From Lumnitzera littorea (lineage: Eukaryota; Streptophyta; Magnoliopsida; Myrtales; Combretaceae): 64,000 nucleotides of DNA. The notes beneath the pieces were generated by a model. It was not told where the DNA came from, did not search any database, and saw only the letters and a program-made list of their open reading frames with translations. Numbering within the stretch: the first letter of the stretch is position 1; the number at the start of each line of letters is the position of its first letter. The stretch is taken from contig JAMXBB010000001.1 in assembly GCA_024138015.1 (NCBI GenBank), forward strand, positions 96,856,520 to 96,920,519. The letters run 5' to 3'. A program made the translations under genes and the position numbers. Below, in pieces: positions 23,828-35,100 of this stretch.

Positions 23828-24355
23828 TTGCTTGGAAACATGTTTGTAGATAATGCTTTGGCATATCTAGGAGCTAGTATTAATTTGATGCTATACAAAT
23901 TGATAAAAAAGCTAGGGTTAGGAGAACCTAAACTAATACACATGTGCATTCAATTAGTTGATCGGTCCACTAGATACTCTAGAGGCATCATAGAGGATGT
24001 TTTGATGCAAGTTGATAAGTTTATTTTTCCTATGGACTTTGTTATTCTTGACATAGATGAGAATCTCGAGGTACCATTAATTTTAGGTAAACCCTTCTTA
24101 GTTATTGCTAGGGTTGTGTTTGATGTTAGTGAACATAAGCTTATTTTAAGGGTTGGAGATGACAAAATTGTTTTCCAAAATTTAGATTCAATGCACAAGT
24201 CTCTTGACTTAGAAGGAACAAGTTATGATGTTGGTTCCCCTAACGTTACTAGATGTTTGCAAGAAACACTTGTCAAGGAACTAGTAAACCATTACTTGGA
24301 AAAGGGATATGAAGAGATGGAGAAAACCCTTAATCAGCCTAAGGTTGTAGCTTAG
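23828..24355 (+). pseudogene. Retrotransposon aspartic protease domain, active site lost
   Basis: The open frame of 175 codons is the best preserved coding segment of this element. Its N-terminal half is the retropepsin-like fold of Athila polyproteins: ALAYLGASINLMLYKLIKKL, then VDKFIFPMDFVILDID, then VPLILGKPFLVIARVVFDV. In the family the catalytic motif is A-L-x-D-L-G-A-S; here codon 23864-23866 is TAT (Tyr) instead of Asp, so no proteolysis is expected. In an intact element this domain cuts the Gag-Pol polyprotein. The segment probably read continuously with gag before stops accumulated. RT should follow at about 24360 but does not. Confidence 0.75.
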
Positions 24356-24359
24356 TTGG

Positions 24360-27020
24360 GAGCTATTGAGTCTAATGTGGTGAAGAAGGGACCTGAACAA
24401 TTTTGTAGACTAAGGGATGAAAAGTTAAAGCTTTCCAAAATAAAACTATTGGTCTTGGAGTGGAAACACTCAAAAGATTGTTAAGAACATGCTTTTGCAG
24501 TGAGGAGCTCAAAGCCACAAACGACTACTCCATCCAAGCGAAAAGTAGAGAAAAAGAAAAAACTTGAGAGTTACGAGTCTGATGAGTAGTGTGATAAGAA
24601 GAAAGTCGATGGAAGCTACGTAGCTAGAAAAGAGAAGTTACGAGACCAATGGAAAATAAGTAAAGCTATTTTTGTATAGCGAGTACAAAAGTGAGATAAG
24701 GAAAGAGATCTATCTCCACTCGAGCTAAGGTAAATTAGTCATGCATTCTATTGAGCTATCGATGTTAAATATAGCGTTCTTGAGAGGCAACTTAAGTTAT
24801 TTGTTTAATTATATGATTTTGATTTCTCATTATGGCATTTAGGGATTTTTAACTCGTTAGTTATTTTAGCATTTGCACTTTTAGTTCCATTTTATTATTA
24901 TTATTTTGATTAAATTAATTTTCTAAGCTTAGGGTTCAATATTTTTATTTAAAAAAAAGGGCATATACTGGTTACATGGTCCAAAGATATAGTTATGTCT
25001 TTGATCGTATTGCTCCCAGGTTAACCCTTACATATGTGAAAAGTGAGTTACATGGTCTAGGGACACAACTATATCTTGGACCGTGTTGTTCCTAAGCATT
25101 CTCATTTTGAAATTTTCGAGCAACCATAGTGGGTTATACGACTGCTAGACTCAGTCGTATTGTGCCTAGTATTTAAAGCTGTAATAAGTGAGTTTATTCT
25201 CACCTCTTCTTTTATCTCACACCCTTACACACGCACAACACTCTCTACCTTATACTCTCTTATGCAAAAACACATATACACTTCATTTTCTTCTACATTT
25301 ACACACTATCAAGGATCATTACTATTCTACTTCACTTTAAGACCAGTTTAAGAATAAGGTAAGTACCTTGATCTCCACTCATTTCATGCTTGTTCTAATA
25401 TTGTGTTGCATGTGTCAATTTGGAAATTTATTTAGCTTTCGGGGTGATTTCCCTGAAACCACGCAGAGGACGCTGTCTCCTTGACCCTTGCCTACTAATC
25501 GACTAGCAGGATCACCGTGCTTACCAATTATAGTGCAATAAACACTTGCTTCAATTTTTATCTGAATTAATGACAAAGAAATTGTTTCTTGAGGATAATT
25601 CTTGCTTGTGCTTTAGAGCTTTCACTTTATTTCCACTTCTTAGTGATATTTAAGTATATACATGCATGATCTTGTAGGTTTAAGTAGTTAATCATCATTG
25701 ACACGATTATGTTGTTTAAGATTGGTACTAATCTTTGGGTTTGAAAGACATGGATTATGACATGATCATGTCACTTGTAGTACATTACTATAAGCGTATG
25801 ATTCTTGTATGTTTGAGTTGAAGTGCTAAATTTCGTTGTTTTATATACCTTCTTTTTCATTCTAGTGTTTAGGGTTTTAGTGGTTAATGAACATACAAGT
25901 ACTATTGATTTAATGTCTCTCTTTTGTAACAATAGTAATGCTTGGAATCTCTTTTATAACAATAGTTATGAGGATTGCATGAAGGATTTCTCAATAACAC
26001 AACTACATTTTGCATGCATACCAAGTGTTTGATAAAAGTCCTAGATGAGCTATAGTGTTATTTCTTCTACACTTAATTATGGTTTTGGTATAGTTCTTTG
26101 TTCAAAGTGTGAAGAAACTTTTAGTCAACAAAATAATGACTTGAATTTTCTTTTCTTTTCTTTTGAAGAAGACCATGGCACTATGAACTAAACTTCAAGT
26201 TTGAAAGAAGTGAATGGGGAAGAGGAAGAGAATGAAGAATACGAAGAGGACGGGGATGAAGTTATGGATGATGTCTTCAACTAGGAGGATGTTGTTAACG
26301 AATGACCATTTCTTATGTGCTTTATTCGATATGGTTTGAAGTTCTGTTGCAAAGTTAGGGATATGGATCTTGGAAGCTCTTTATGGAGATGATCTTTTGG
26401 GATTTGCTACCTTATGCTTCTTGACTTGTGAATATATCATTTAATTTCAAGAGAGTATTAATTTTTCTTTCCCACTTTTCTTACCCATAATTGTTTTGTT
26501 TAATATATTTTTTATTATGTGACTTAATTCATACATTAGAGATAATGTATGGTTTTAAGTGTGAGGAAGGGGATATAAAAACTTATAGACACTCTCGTTA
26601 CTTATGAGACCAAAATTTTTCTCATTTTAACCCAATCTTATTGTTTTATTGACTTGCAATTATTTGGAAATTAGTAACTTCCAGTAAGTTGAATTGAATA
26701 TTTAAATACTTGATCTTTGATGAATGAATTACACAATCCTAAAGTTGACAGTTGAAATGTTTGTAGAGTAAAGTTATGGGTTATTTAACTTAGGATTTTA
26801 AGGACTTAGGATTAAACTAACATTATTAGTCGAGAATTAGTCATGATTACTTTTGAAACTTGATTTGATATATACTTTTCTTTTATGAATTTTTAGAGCC
26901 TTATAATCCTTACTAAACAAACAAATGAAATTTCTCATTTGAGAAACCTTTGAAAACTTGAAATAGTTAGAAGTAGAAAGTGATAATAATTGCATGAATA
27001 ATTAATACAAAAAGGCAAAA
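24360..27020. other. Non-coding or ruined 3' interior of the Athila-like element
   Basis: About 24360-24740 reads in broken frames with a lysine-rich stretch (KRKVEKKKKLESYESDE) and then a short hydrophobic tail near 24830-24910. After that no pol or env-like domain appears. 24970-25160 holds three palindromes listed separately. About 26205-26290 encodes a short acidic run (EEEENEEYEEDGDEVMDD) ending in a stop, possibly the end of a lost second ORF. The rest is AT-rich. Confidence 0.55.
24978..25160. repeat. Three palindromic motifs in the element interior
   Basis: 24978-25006 is an imperfect palindrome (ggtccaaaga .. gtctttgatc). 25054-25082 is a second (ggtctagg .. cttggacc). 25136-25160 is perfect: arms atacgactg (25136-25144) and cagtcgtat (25152-25160) around a 7-nt loop. 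All three lie in similar contexts after gttacatgg or gggtt, and the first two precede text like cgtgttgttcc. The LTRs contain related motifs. Confidence 0.7.
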
Positions 27021-27226
27021 TTGGTAAGAATTAGCCTTGGTTCCTCAAAAGAGAGAAGTTGAATTCCTTTGCCAATGGCAAAGTAAACTTAAAAAATGAA
27101 TTAGTATAGATCGGCCTTGGTCCCTTAGAAGAGCAAAGTTCTTTTCTACTACCAATATGAGGGCTAAGTTAGTATGGATTGGTTTTGATCCATCAGAAGA
27201 GCAAGATCCTTTCCTACTACCAATAT
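27021..27226 (+). repeat. 58-bp tandem repeats upstream of the 3' LTR
   Basis: Three units at about 27021-27078, 27101-27158 and 27169-27226 share ttagtatrgat, the ggccttggtcc block, cagaagagcaa and cctactaccaatat. Units 2 and 3 are closer to each other than to unit 1. Tandem repeats in the 3' untranslated region are known in several plant Ty3/gypsy lineages. Confidence 0.75.
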
Positions 27227-27692
27227 AATCATCCTTAAATAATGTGCTTAATTAATAATATAAATTCAGTGAATTTGAATACTTTCCAATGAAAGTAAGA
27301 ACTAAGGAAATGATTAGAGGATGAGTGTATATATTTTAGTTAAGTGGGTTAAAATCTTTATGACTTTTTCCTGACTGGCGAGATATTAAATATGATCTTG
27401 AGTATATGAATCCTTGATTAAATGGTCCAGGTAAACTTTAATTTATATAGATTAGTTTGTGAACTTTGATACTTTGTATTTCTTGGACATTGAGAAAAAG
27501 ATTGAGAATATGAATCAAGGAAGTTGTTTAAAGAAAATTGATTAAAGCTGCAAGTTAAATCTTTTTTCAGGTTAAGTGTAAATTTTGGTCAGTTTCCTAG
27601 TTAATGATGGTTTTTTACTTAAGAATTTTTGTCCTAATTTTTCTTTGATCCATTCATTTGTAGACAAGCAAATTTTTAAGTGTAGAGAAGTT

Positions 27693-29069
27693 TGATAAGC
27701 TTTAAATTAGATATATTTTATTTAGTGATTTCTCTGGATTTTCCCTTGAAATCTGACTTTATTTTTAGATAATAATACTTAGCTGAGTAAAATTTTATTT
27801 TCTAAATTCTAAAATGATTTACATAAGAAAATGAGAAGATAGAAATAAGTTTCACTCAAATTAGAGCTAAAATAAGCGAGTTGTAAATGCTTGAAGATTA
27901 ACATAACTGAACAACATGACTGTGTTGTTCTTAGGCAAATTTGGAACCAACTTTGAAGTATCATAGCTAGTGAAATGACCATATCCTTGGTCGTGTTGTT
28001 CCTAGTTTTGAAAAAAAATAAATAAATAAAAGAAGACATAAGGAATGGTAGTGAGTTACAACACTAGGGGACATAGTCGTGTCCTCGATTGTGTTGTTTG
28101 TACGAGTTTTATTTTCCCTTTTCCTATACAAAGCCTCTTTAGGGTTTTTTTTTTTTTTACATTATTATTGTTAGACAACTTTTAGAGAGTTTTTCAGGTT
28201 AAGAACACTTAAGAGAGCAAGATAGAAAGAAGATTTCAAGATTCAAACTTGTTTAGATTTTATGATTCTTTCATCTATTTTTCTTTACTCTTTGATTTTA
28301 GATTATTACTTTATAATATGTAGAGAGTAGATCTTTAGTATCTAGGTTTTGTGAAACTTAAATTTACTCATGTGACATGATTTTTCATTAGATCTAATAA
28401 TTTTTTTACTCTTTTCTTAATTCAATTACGTAAGCTTTATGATTTAGATTATTATTTTCGTGGATAATAATCTAAAATTTGATATCTTATAAGAGAATCA
28501 AGAGATTTCTTATAAGATTATAAGATTAGATTTAGGCATAGTTAATAAAAATTGTTGCAAGATTAAAGATAATTTGCAAGATCTTTTTGGAGTTTTGAAT
28601 TATAGCATAGAGAATTTGTTGTATAATAATACAATCTTAAGTCATGCTATTGAAAAGAAATTTTAATAGGGGATTTTAATAGAGGATTTTACGATTATGG
28701 TTAATTGGCTTGAGAAAGTAATTAACTTTAGTAGAAAATTCTCTTAATCAAGAACGATTAGATAATACATTAGATTATCTTTAAGGAAATTACATGTTAG
28801 ATCTAAGGGAAGCAAAAATCTAGATGCAGTTTATGAATCTTGAAGTAGATATTAATTTTATTGCTTTCTTACTTTAGTTCTTGAGCAATTCTTATTTAGT
28901 GATAATTTATTAGTTGCTGCAGTTAATTTTAGTTTCTTTAAATTCTTAAACTTGAATTTATAGGTTAAATAATAGAGATTTAATGAGTATTAATGATTAA
29001 AGTCCTTAAGCGATCAACATTTGGACTCTTGTCCATTATATTATAATTTGATAAGTGGCTTGCTTATCA
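27693..29069 (+). repeat. 3' LTR of the Athila-like element (1377 bp)
   Basis: Starts tgataagctttaaatt and ends gcttatca, forming an 8-bp perfect inverted terminal pair. It is preceded by a purine-rich gtgtagagaag, the likely polypurine tract. It contains a perfect 7-bp palindrome (aacaaca at 27910-27916 with tgttgtt at 27923-27929) at the position of an imperfect one in the 5' LTR. Confidence 0.85.
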
Positions 29070-32000
29070 CATCACACTGTAGTATATTTTACTATTTGTG
29101 ACTTTATTTAATATCAATTTAGACTCAAAACCTAGCTTCCATTGGATATTAGTACACATTACTAGTGTTATTTGCACCTATATACCTTTATTTCTTCATT
29201 GAACCACTTAAGAACCTAAAAAAATCTTTCATTCTAGCTTTGTCACTCACTTTAATACCAACCATTGTAATCTAAGTTCATACTTCTCGCCTTAGATTAT
29301 ATTACTTATGCTCTTCTTAATTACTATCATTTGTATGTTTTCTTTTCGACCTTTGTTTTACTGGGTTAGCTTAGTTGAGTTGCTTGACTTGCATTAATTT
29401 CTTAGCCTAGGGGTTAGATTATTTATTGCTTCCTTTACCTGCCATGATTATGCATAATGAATATTGGTTCCTTAACTTAAATAAGGATAGTGTCGAGGTA
29501 TTTCATTGACCCTACAACATTTTCAATGCAATAAGAACAAAGAGAACCAACTAAAATTAAGAATGAATCACATATAATTGTAAATTCTCCCATCGGTGAT
29601 ATATATTAAGAGACCTTTGGTAACTCGAAGGGGCTTATCTTTATTACCATACTGCCATCAGTTGTAGTTTAATGGTGTCATGTACATGTTATGGGCTCTT
29701 CCTTTAGCCTTTTTTACCATTTACTTTTCTATGCATAAGTCATTATTCTATAGAGACCATGATTAAAGCTTGATTTGTTTCTTAGAATGTTATAAAATTG
29801 TTGAGATACAATTGTCTTGGTTAGTAGAAGTAGTTGATCATGGTAAGTAGACATAGATCATGCCAGGTAGATGGAATAGAATTGGTGGTTCTTTCATGAA
29901 GGCCTATATCAGAGGTTCTCCTCTCATTTGTAAACTATCCGATACATTTGAGTTCACTTTTGCTCTTATAGAAGCTATCTTTTCAAGCTTTTTCTATCTA
30001 GTTAAAGTAAACTTGAATATTCTTAAAGAAAGGTTGATTTAGCTGTTTGATGGTGATTAAGGAGAGTATAAGTACTGCAGTTGGTAAATCACATGTGCTA
30101 AGGGATACCAAAGCGATCTTTGGATAAAAAAATGGATGAAAAGAGTGTTTTTAAGTTTGTTGCTAATGCAATGAGTCCCTTGTTGCTCCTTTTATTACTA
30201 ATCAATTCGAAGCTCTAAAATTCTTTCGTAGAAGAAGAGTATTGATACAGGTAAGGTAGTCAAACTCGCGACTTTGTTTAGAATCTTAAGAGAATTGGTA
30301 AAATTAGAACATAAAATCGAAATATAGAAACGTAAACTTCTATAACCTATTTAAAAGAACTTAAAAAAACCGTAGATATACTTATAGTAATTATTCAAAA
30401 CTTGAAATATATAATAAAAATAAAGAAATGAAGAAATAAATTCTTTTTTCTTAGAAAATTCCTAAAAATATATAATTTAACATATATGGAAGAAAGACAA
30501 ACAAAGTCGAAACTAAGCTTTTTTGATTATTTTTTCTTTGAAAAAAGTAGTGAATTAAAGAGAATTAAACATATAAGTTTATTTTAAATTATTGATGGTA
30601 TAAAGTGAGATATATAGTTTTTTTTTTTTTTGTAATCTTTATTATTAGAATTGAAACATGGATAAATGCAATAAACATAAAATAAAAGACTAAGAAAGAG
30701 AGAGAAAGAGTAAAAAATTAAAATAGGATAGGAAAGATGATGTAATGTTTTAATAGTTGATGGCTTGTAAAAGTTTAGCTATATATATTTTTTTCAATTT
30801 TTATTATATTTAACTTAAATATGTAGAATCGGTAAATTCAGTAAAAAATGTAAATTTTGACTGAGTTTACATGTAATTTAATTAACAACGTAAGTTTCTA
30901 CATGAAAATGATTTTATACATAAACTAACTCGGAAGAGTCTTTTAAAATCATAAACTCATATAATTGCTTAAGTAGAATCACGATTTAACGACTATGGAT
31001 ACAAGTTATGGTGGTTAGAATAGAATTAGTTACTATCGACCTCTTTAATCATTTTTAGACATATAGCACATATTTAGCTATGAATCAAACCTGGAATGGA
31101 TAAGTTTTTATCTATAAAAGCAAGATGTGGCAGTAATCTTATCATAAGGGATCGAGAGTTAAAAAAGTCACATTTTAATCATCTTACCTTATATATTCAT
31201 CAACCATTGTTTAAAAAAAAAAATATATAAGTTTAGATTCCTCATAATTCTATTCATAAAACCAACCAAAGAAGGATTTATAACTTAATCCATTTTATTG
31301 GATAGGATAAAATATACATTTTTTGCTTTCTTAGCTATTATAGTGCTAGATTTTTGCAATAGTTATTCTATATATTCTTATAATTATTAAATAAGGAATT
31401 ACAATTGACTCTTAAAATCAAAGGCATAATTAATCCTTGATCCTTTCATCGTACTCTATCCATGGACCTTAACCAAGTAGTTTAGTTATAGTTATGTAAC
31501 CTAAACTCAACATTAACCAAACCACCTCATTTTAACTTTTGAATATAATCATAAGCTATTATTTGTATTATTTTAAGTTCAATTAAATAAATTAATAATC
31601 GTTACTTCTATATTCTACTCGTTAAAAATCGTAATTTTATTTTTTTCTTGTTTCATTCATTAACTAGAATATAAAGAAGAATATTGAAGCTTACATATTA
31701 CTAGAGGACAACTAATGAAGTTTGTATATTAAAATATTATGCAATGAGAAGTATTGACGGTGTTGTAAATGGAGTAAAAGTAAAAAATTCCTACCTTTTG
31801 TGTATATATTTTTTATAATTATAATAAAGATAAAAAAAAGTTCCCGGAAACCTTGTCGTTTAAAGCAATGTATGTACCAAGCTAGTTGGTATAATTTGGA
31901 AAAAAAAAAAAAAAAAAACAAACAAGTTAGTTGGTATAAAAGATTAACGATGTGTGCCATTTTGGCCGAAAATTAAAGAAAAATAGAAAAAGAAAAAAAA

Positions 32001-32185
32001 AGGGGAAAAAAAAAAAAAATCTGAACTTTGTAAATTGAACTTTCCCTCTCCCCTCCTAAAACCCTACTCCATAACCGAAACGTAACTGATCAACTGACCC
32101 TCTTAACTGTATAACCTATACACCTAATTCCAACTCTCTCACCTCTCTCATTCTCACTCTGACTTACTCAACCTGCAAAAGCAAA
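29070..32185. other. AT-rich spacer upstream of the METTL13-type gene
   Basis: No gene recognised; the frames at 29860-30042 and 31712-31960 are unsupported. A and T homopolymers are frequent. The phrase agttggtata occurs at about 31882 and 31927, flanking a long A-run. The last 150 bp (about 32035-32185) turn pyrimidine-rich (ctttccctctcccctcc, ctctctcac), which looks like the gene's 5' leader. It includes an aaaccct telo-box-like element near 32060. No clear TATA box. Confidence 0.5.
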
Positions 32186-35100
32186 ATGGAGACGAACGAG
32201 AACCCTCAATCTCAGTCCATCGAACTTCTTGAAACCCTAACCGATTTTACCAGTAAAGAGAACTGGGACAAATTCTTCACTATCCGAGGCTCGCAAGACT
32301 CTTTCGAGTGGTACGCCGAGTGGCCTCATCTCAAACAACTTCTTCTTTCCACAATCGATGTCGCCCATCCGGAAATCCTCGTTCCAGGTTGCGGTAACTC
32401 TCGCCTTTCGGAGCAACTGTACGATGAAGGCTTTCATAACATTACGAATATTGATTTCTCGAAAGTTGTGATTACGGATATGCTTCGGAGGAATGTTAGA
32501 GATCGGCCTGCTATGCGGTGGCGCATAATGGATATGACCGATATGCAAGTAAATTCAATATTTTGCGTGCTCTTTTATTTATTTATTCTTTTTATGTGTA
32601 TGATTTGGTTTTGTCTTCGTGTTCCAGTGATATCATTGCTATATATGAGGCTGTATCTATATACATTTGCGTATATGTGTAGCAAGATTGGTTTTATGAC
32701 TATGAGGCTAATCTTCCTATGAGCCTTTTCTTTTCTTTCTTTTTTTCTTTTCCTTAAAATATATATTTTTCTAGATATGTGAAATTCATCGTAGAAATAC
32801 ATGCCTTTTGAGTCGCTATATTGCTGCAAAATGAGGTTACACTATGTTGATTTGTGATTGCAGTATATGGCACCATGTATATATATATATATATATATTT
32901 TCACGTATGTTATGGTATTAGGGTTTGTTTTATGAGGCTAATCTTTTGGTATTTTATGTAATTAGGTGTTAAGATTAAAGTGTTTCAAGCCATATCGCAG
33001 TTAATGAAATCTTTTTATTGATTTGTGTCTTTGGTTATGTTTACTAAGATTGTTTATGTAATCATGATTCTGCAATTCACGTTTGCACATGTGTCTCAAC
33101 CGTATAAGAGAGAGAGAGAGAGTATTGAGTTCTTTGCATGGACATTCTATTATTAATTCTCCATGCACATAGTCCTTGGATACCCGATTCATGCTCTCTG
33201 TGTTTTATCAGTTTCAGGATAGCAGCTTCTACATTGTTCTTGACAAAGGTGGATTAGATGCACTAATGGAACCTGAGTGTGGAGAGAAGCTGGGGAGTCA
33301 ATACTTAACAGAGGTTTAAGGAACTCTTCCAGGGCATACTTCTTTTCCTTCTATAGACATTTATAATGGAGTGTAATATGAGCTTTAACTGTCTGTTATG
33401 ATATGGCATCAGGTGAAAAGAGTTCTGAAACCTGGGGGTAAATTTGTTTGTCTAACTTTGGCAGAATCACATGTTCTTGGTAATTACCTTTTTTTTTTGG
33501 AAGGCTTCATTTTTTGAAATATGACCTTGTTGTTCTATTGCTCAATATTTTTTGGCAGAATTCCCTTGTTTAATTCTCATATTGACATCAGATGCTGGGA
33601 TATTTCAGCTTTTCATTTTCGCTATGGATTACCTTTCAGGATTGCTTTTCTCTAAGCTCAGGTTTGGTTGGAAGATGAACATTCATGTTATTCCACAGAA
33701 ATCGCTTGAGAAGCCTGGGCTTTGTACATTTATGGTTGTTGCTGAAAAAGAGAGTCCCAAAGCATTGCATCAAATAGCAGTATCATTTGATCAATCATCA
33801 CTTCGCCGCAACAATCAGCAGGTAATCTTCACTTGACATTGGAGGCTGGGGCACTAAATCTGTTGAATGTAGGAAATAGAAAATATTTTTTTGAACACGA
33901 ATTGAAGTATCATATAAAGGGTTTGAGAACTACAATTTGCAGTAAAATGTGAAGGGGGCTGCTCTTAATCGAAAAAAGTGGGCTTCGCTTCTTTTGTTTA
34001 TGTTAAAAATAACAGAAGATTGAGTTAATTGTTGGCCATGCTTTCAGGTACGTGGTTTGTTTGAAGAACTTGAGAAAGAGAATGAAATCCGGGGGGAGCG
34101 GTCTTGTCCTTCTCCTGCATCACTTTCTATTGAAAATCTGCATCTTGGAGATAAACCTAACCTGGAGGAGCTGCTTCCTGGTCGTCGGTTTGAGCTCAAT
34201 TTAAGTAACCAAAATTCCCGCTTCAGTTATCGAGCTGTCCTACTTGATGCACGAGATCAACATAAAAACTTCTTATATCACTGCGGTGTCATGCTAGTGC
34301 CAAAGGTCTGTTTTTTGTTGTTTGGATAAATGAAGAAGTAATATATCTAATTGGTCTTGCTCATGAATTCATGTGGTTGTTTATGCATGCGGGAATTCAA
34401 GCTGATTAACTTAAACTCAATAAGATTAAAATATGAGAACTTTAAGCTCTATAATCTCAATATTTAGCAAGGTATTAAAGTGGGGGGTCCTAAGTGATGA
34501 CCTCACATTTACTTATTTCCACGTGTTGTGCCTCCTCAATGTCTTGGCTTGAGCAGAAGTATTGAATTGAAAAATATAAAAACTCATCTCTACCTATAGG
34601 TTGACTTTCTACATCAGTTGGTCATGGTAGCTAAATGATTTCTTTATTTCTTGTACTCTTCTTTTTTCTATCAAATAGGAACCATAGGGCACCTAATGGA
34701 TGCTGGCCTCTTCATGGATTTATGGAATCAATTACGCCCTAACAAAGATTATAAAGATATTGGCCAGCAAATGCAATAAATCATGGTCTTTGAAAGTGTT
34801 CAATAAATTAGGAGTGATTAAAGAGGAAAAAGGATAAATATATACACTACAAGCCATCTGTATGTTGTTTACTAGTAATTATACAGTCTAGTGATGATCT
34901 CTTGTGCTCTTAATCAGATACATGACTCTGACTAGGCTTATATACAGCTTTTTTTATAATTGTTCTTTTCTGATTAAGTCTTTCTTTCTGCCTTTTGACT
35001 GCTTACCTATTGCTTACTCTTTGCAATTTTCAGCCATATTTCTCAGTAAATTTGAAAAACGAAATATGCAAGTATGGCATATGTATATTGCACTAAAACA

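Larger units (their letters stand above)
20451..29069 (+). mobile_element. Athila-like Ty3/gypsy retrotransposon, internally deleted
   Basis: LTRs at 20451-21785 and 27693-29069 begin TGATAAGC; the 3' copy ends with the exact inverse, GCTTATCA. A primer-binding site for tRNA-Asp follows the 5' LTR. The interior (5.9 kb) carries gag and an aspartic protease remnant, then non-coding DNA with palindromes and tandem repeats. tRNA-Asp priming and the gag and protease sequences point to the Athila lineage. Full-length Athila elements also encode RT, RNase H and integrase, and no trace of these is visible between 24360 and 27690. Several stops interrupt gag. No 5-bp target duplication is seen (agaca on the left, catca on the right), so an inter-element event or later mutation is possible. 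Confidence 0.85.

Noticed and set aside
20446..29074. Target-site duplication for the Athila-like element
   Set aside because: Flanking pentamers agaca and catca do not match.
32237..32548. 103-codon minus-strand frame in METTL13-like exon 1
   Set aside because: It is the antisense shadow of a well-supported exon and resembles no protein family.
33552..33639. Upstream half of the open frame at 33552-33836 as constitutive METTL13-like coding sequence
   Set aside because: Family comparison joins ESHVL directly to GLLFSKLRFGWK, so the default acceptor is 33639/33640; kept only as a possible alternative isoform.
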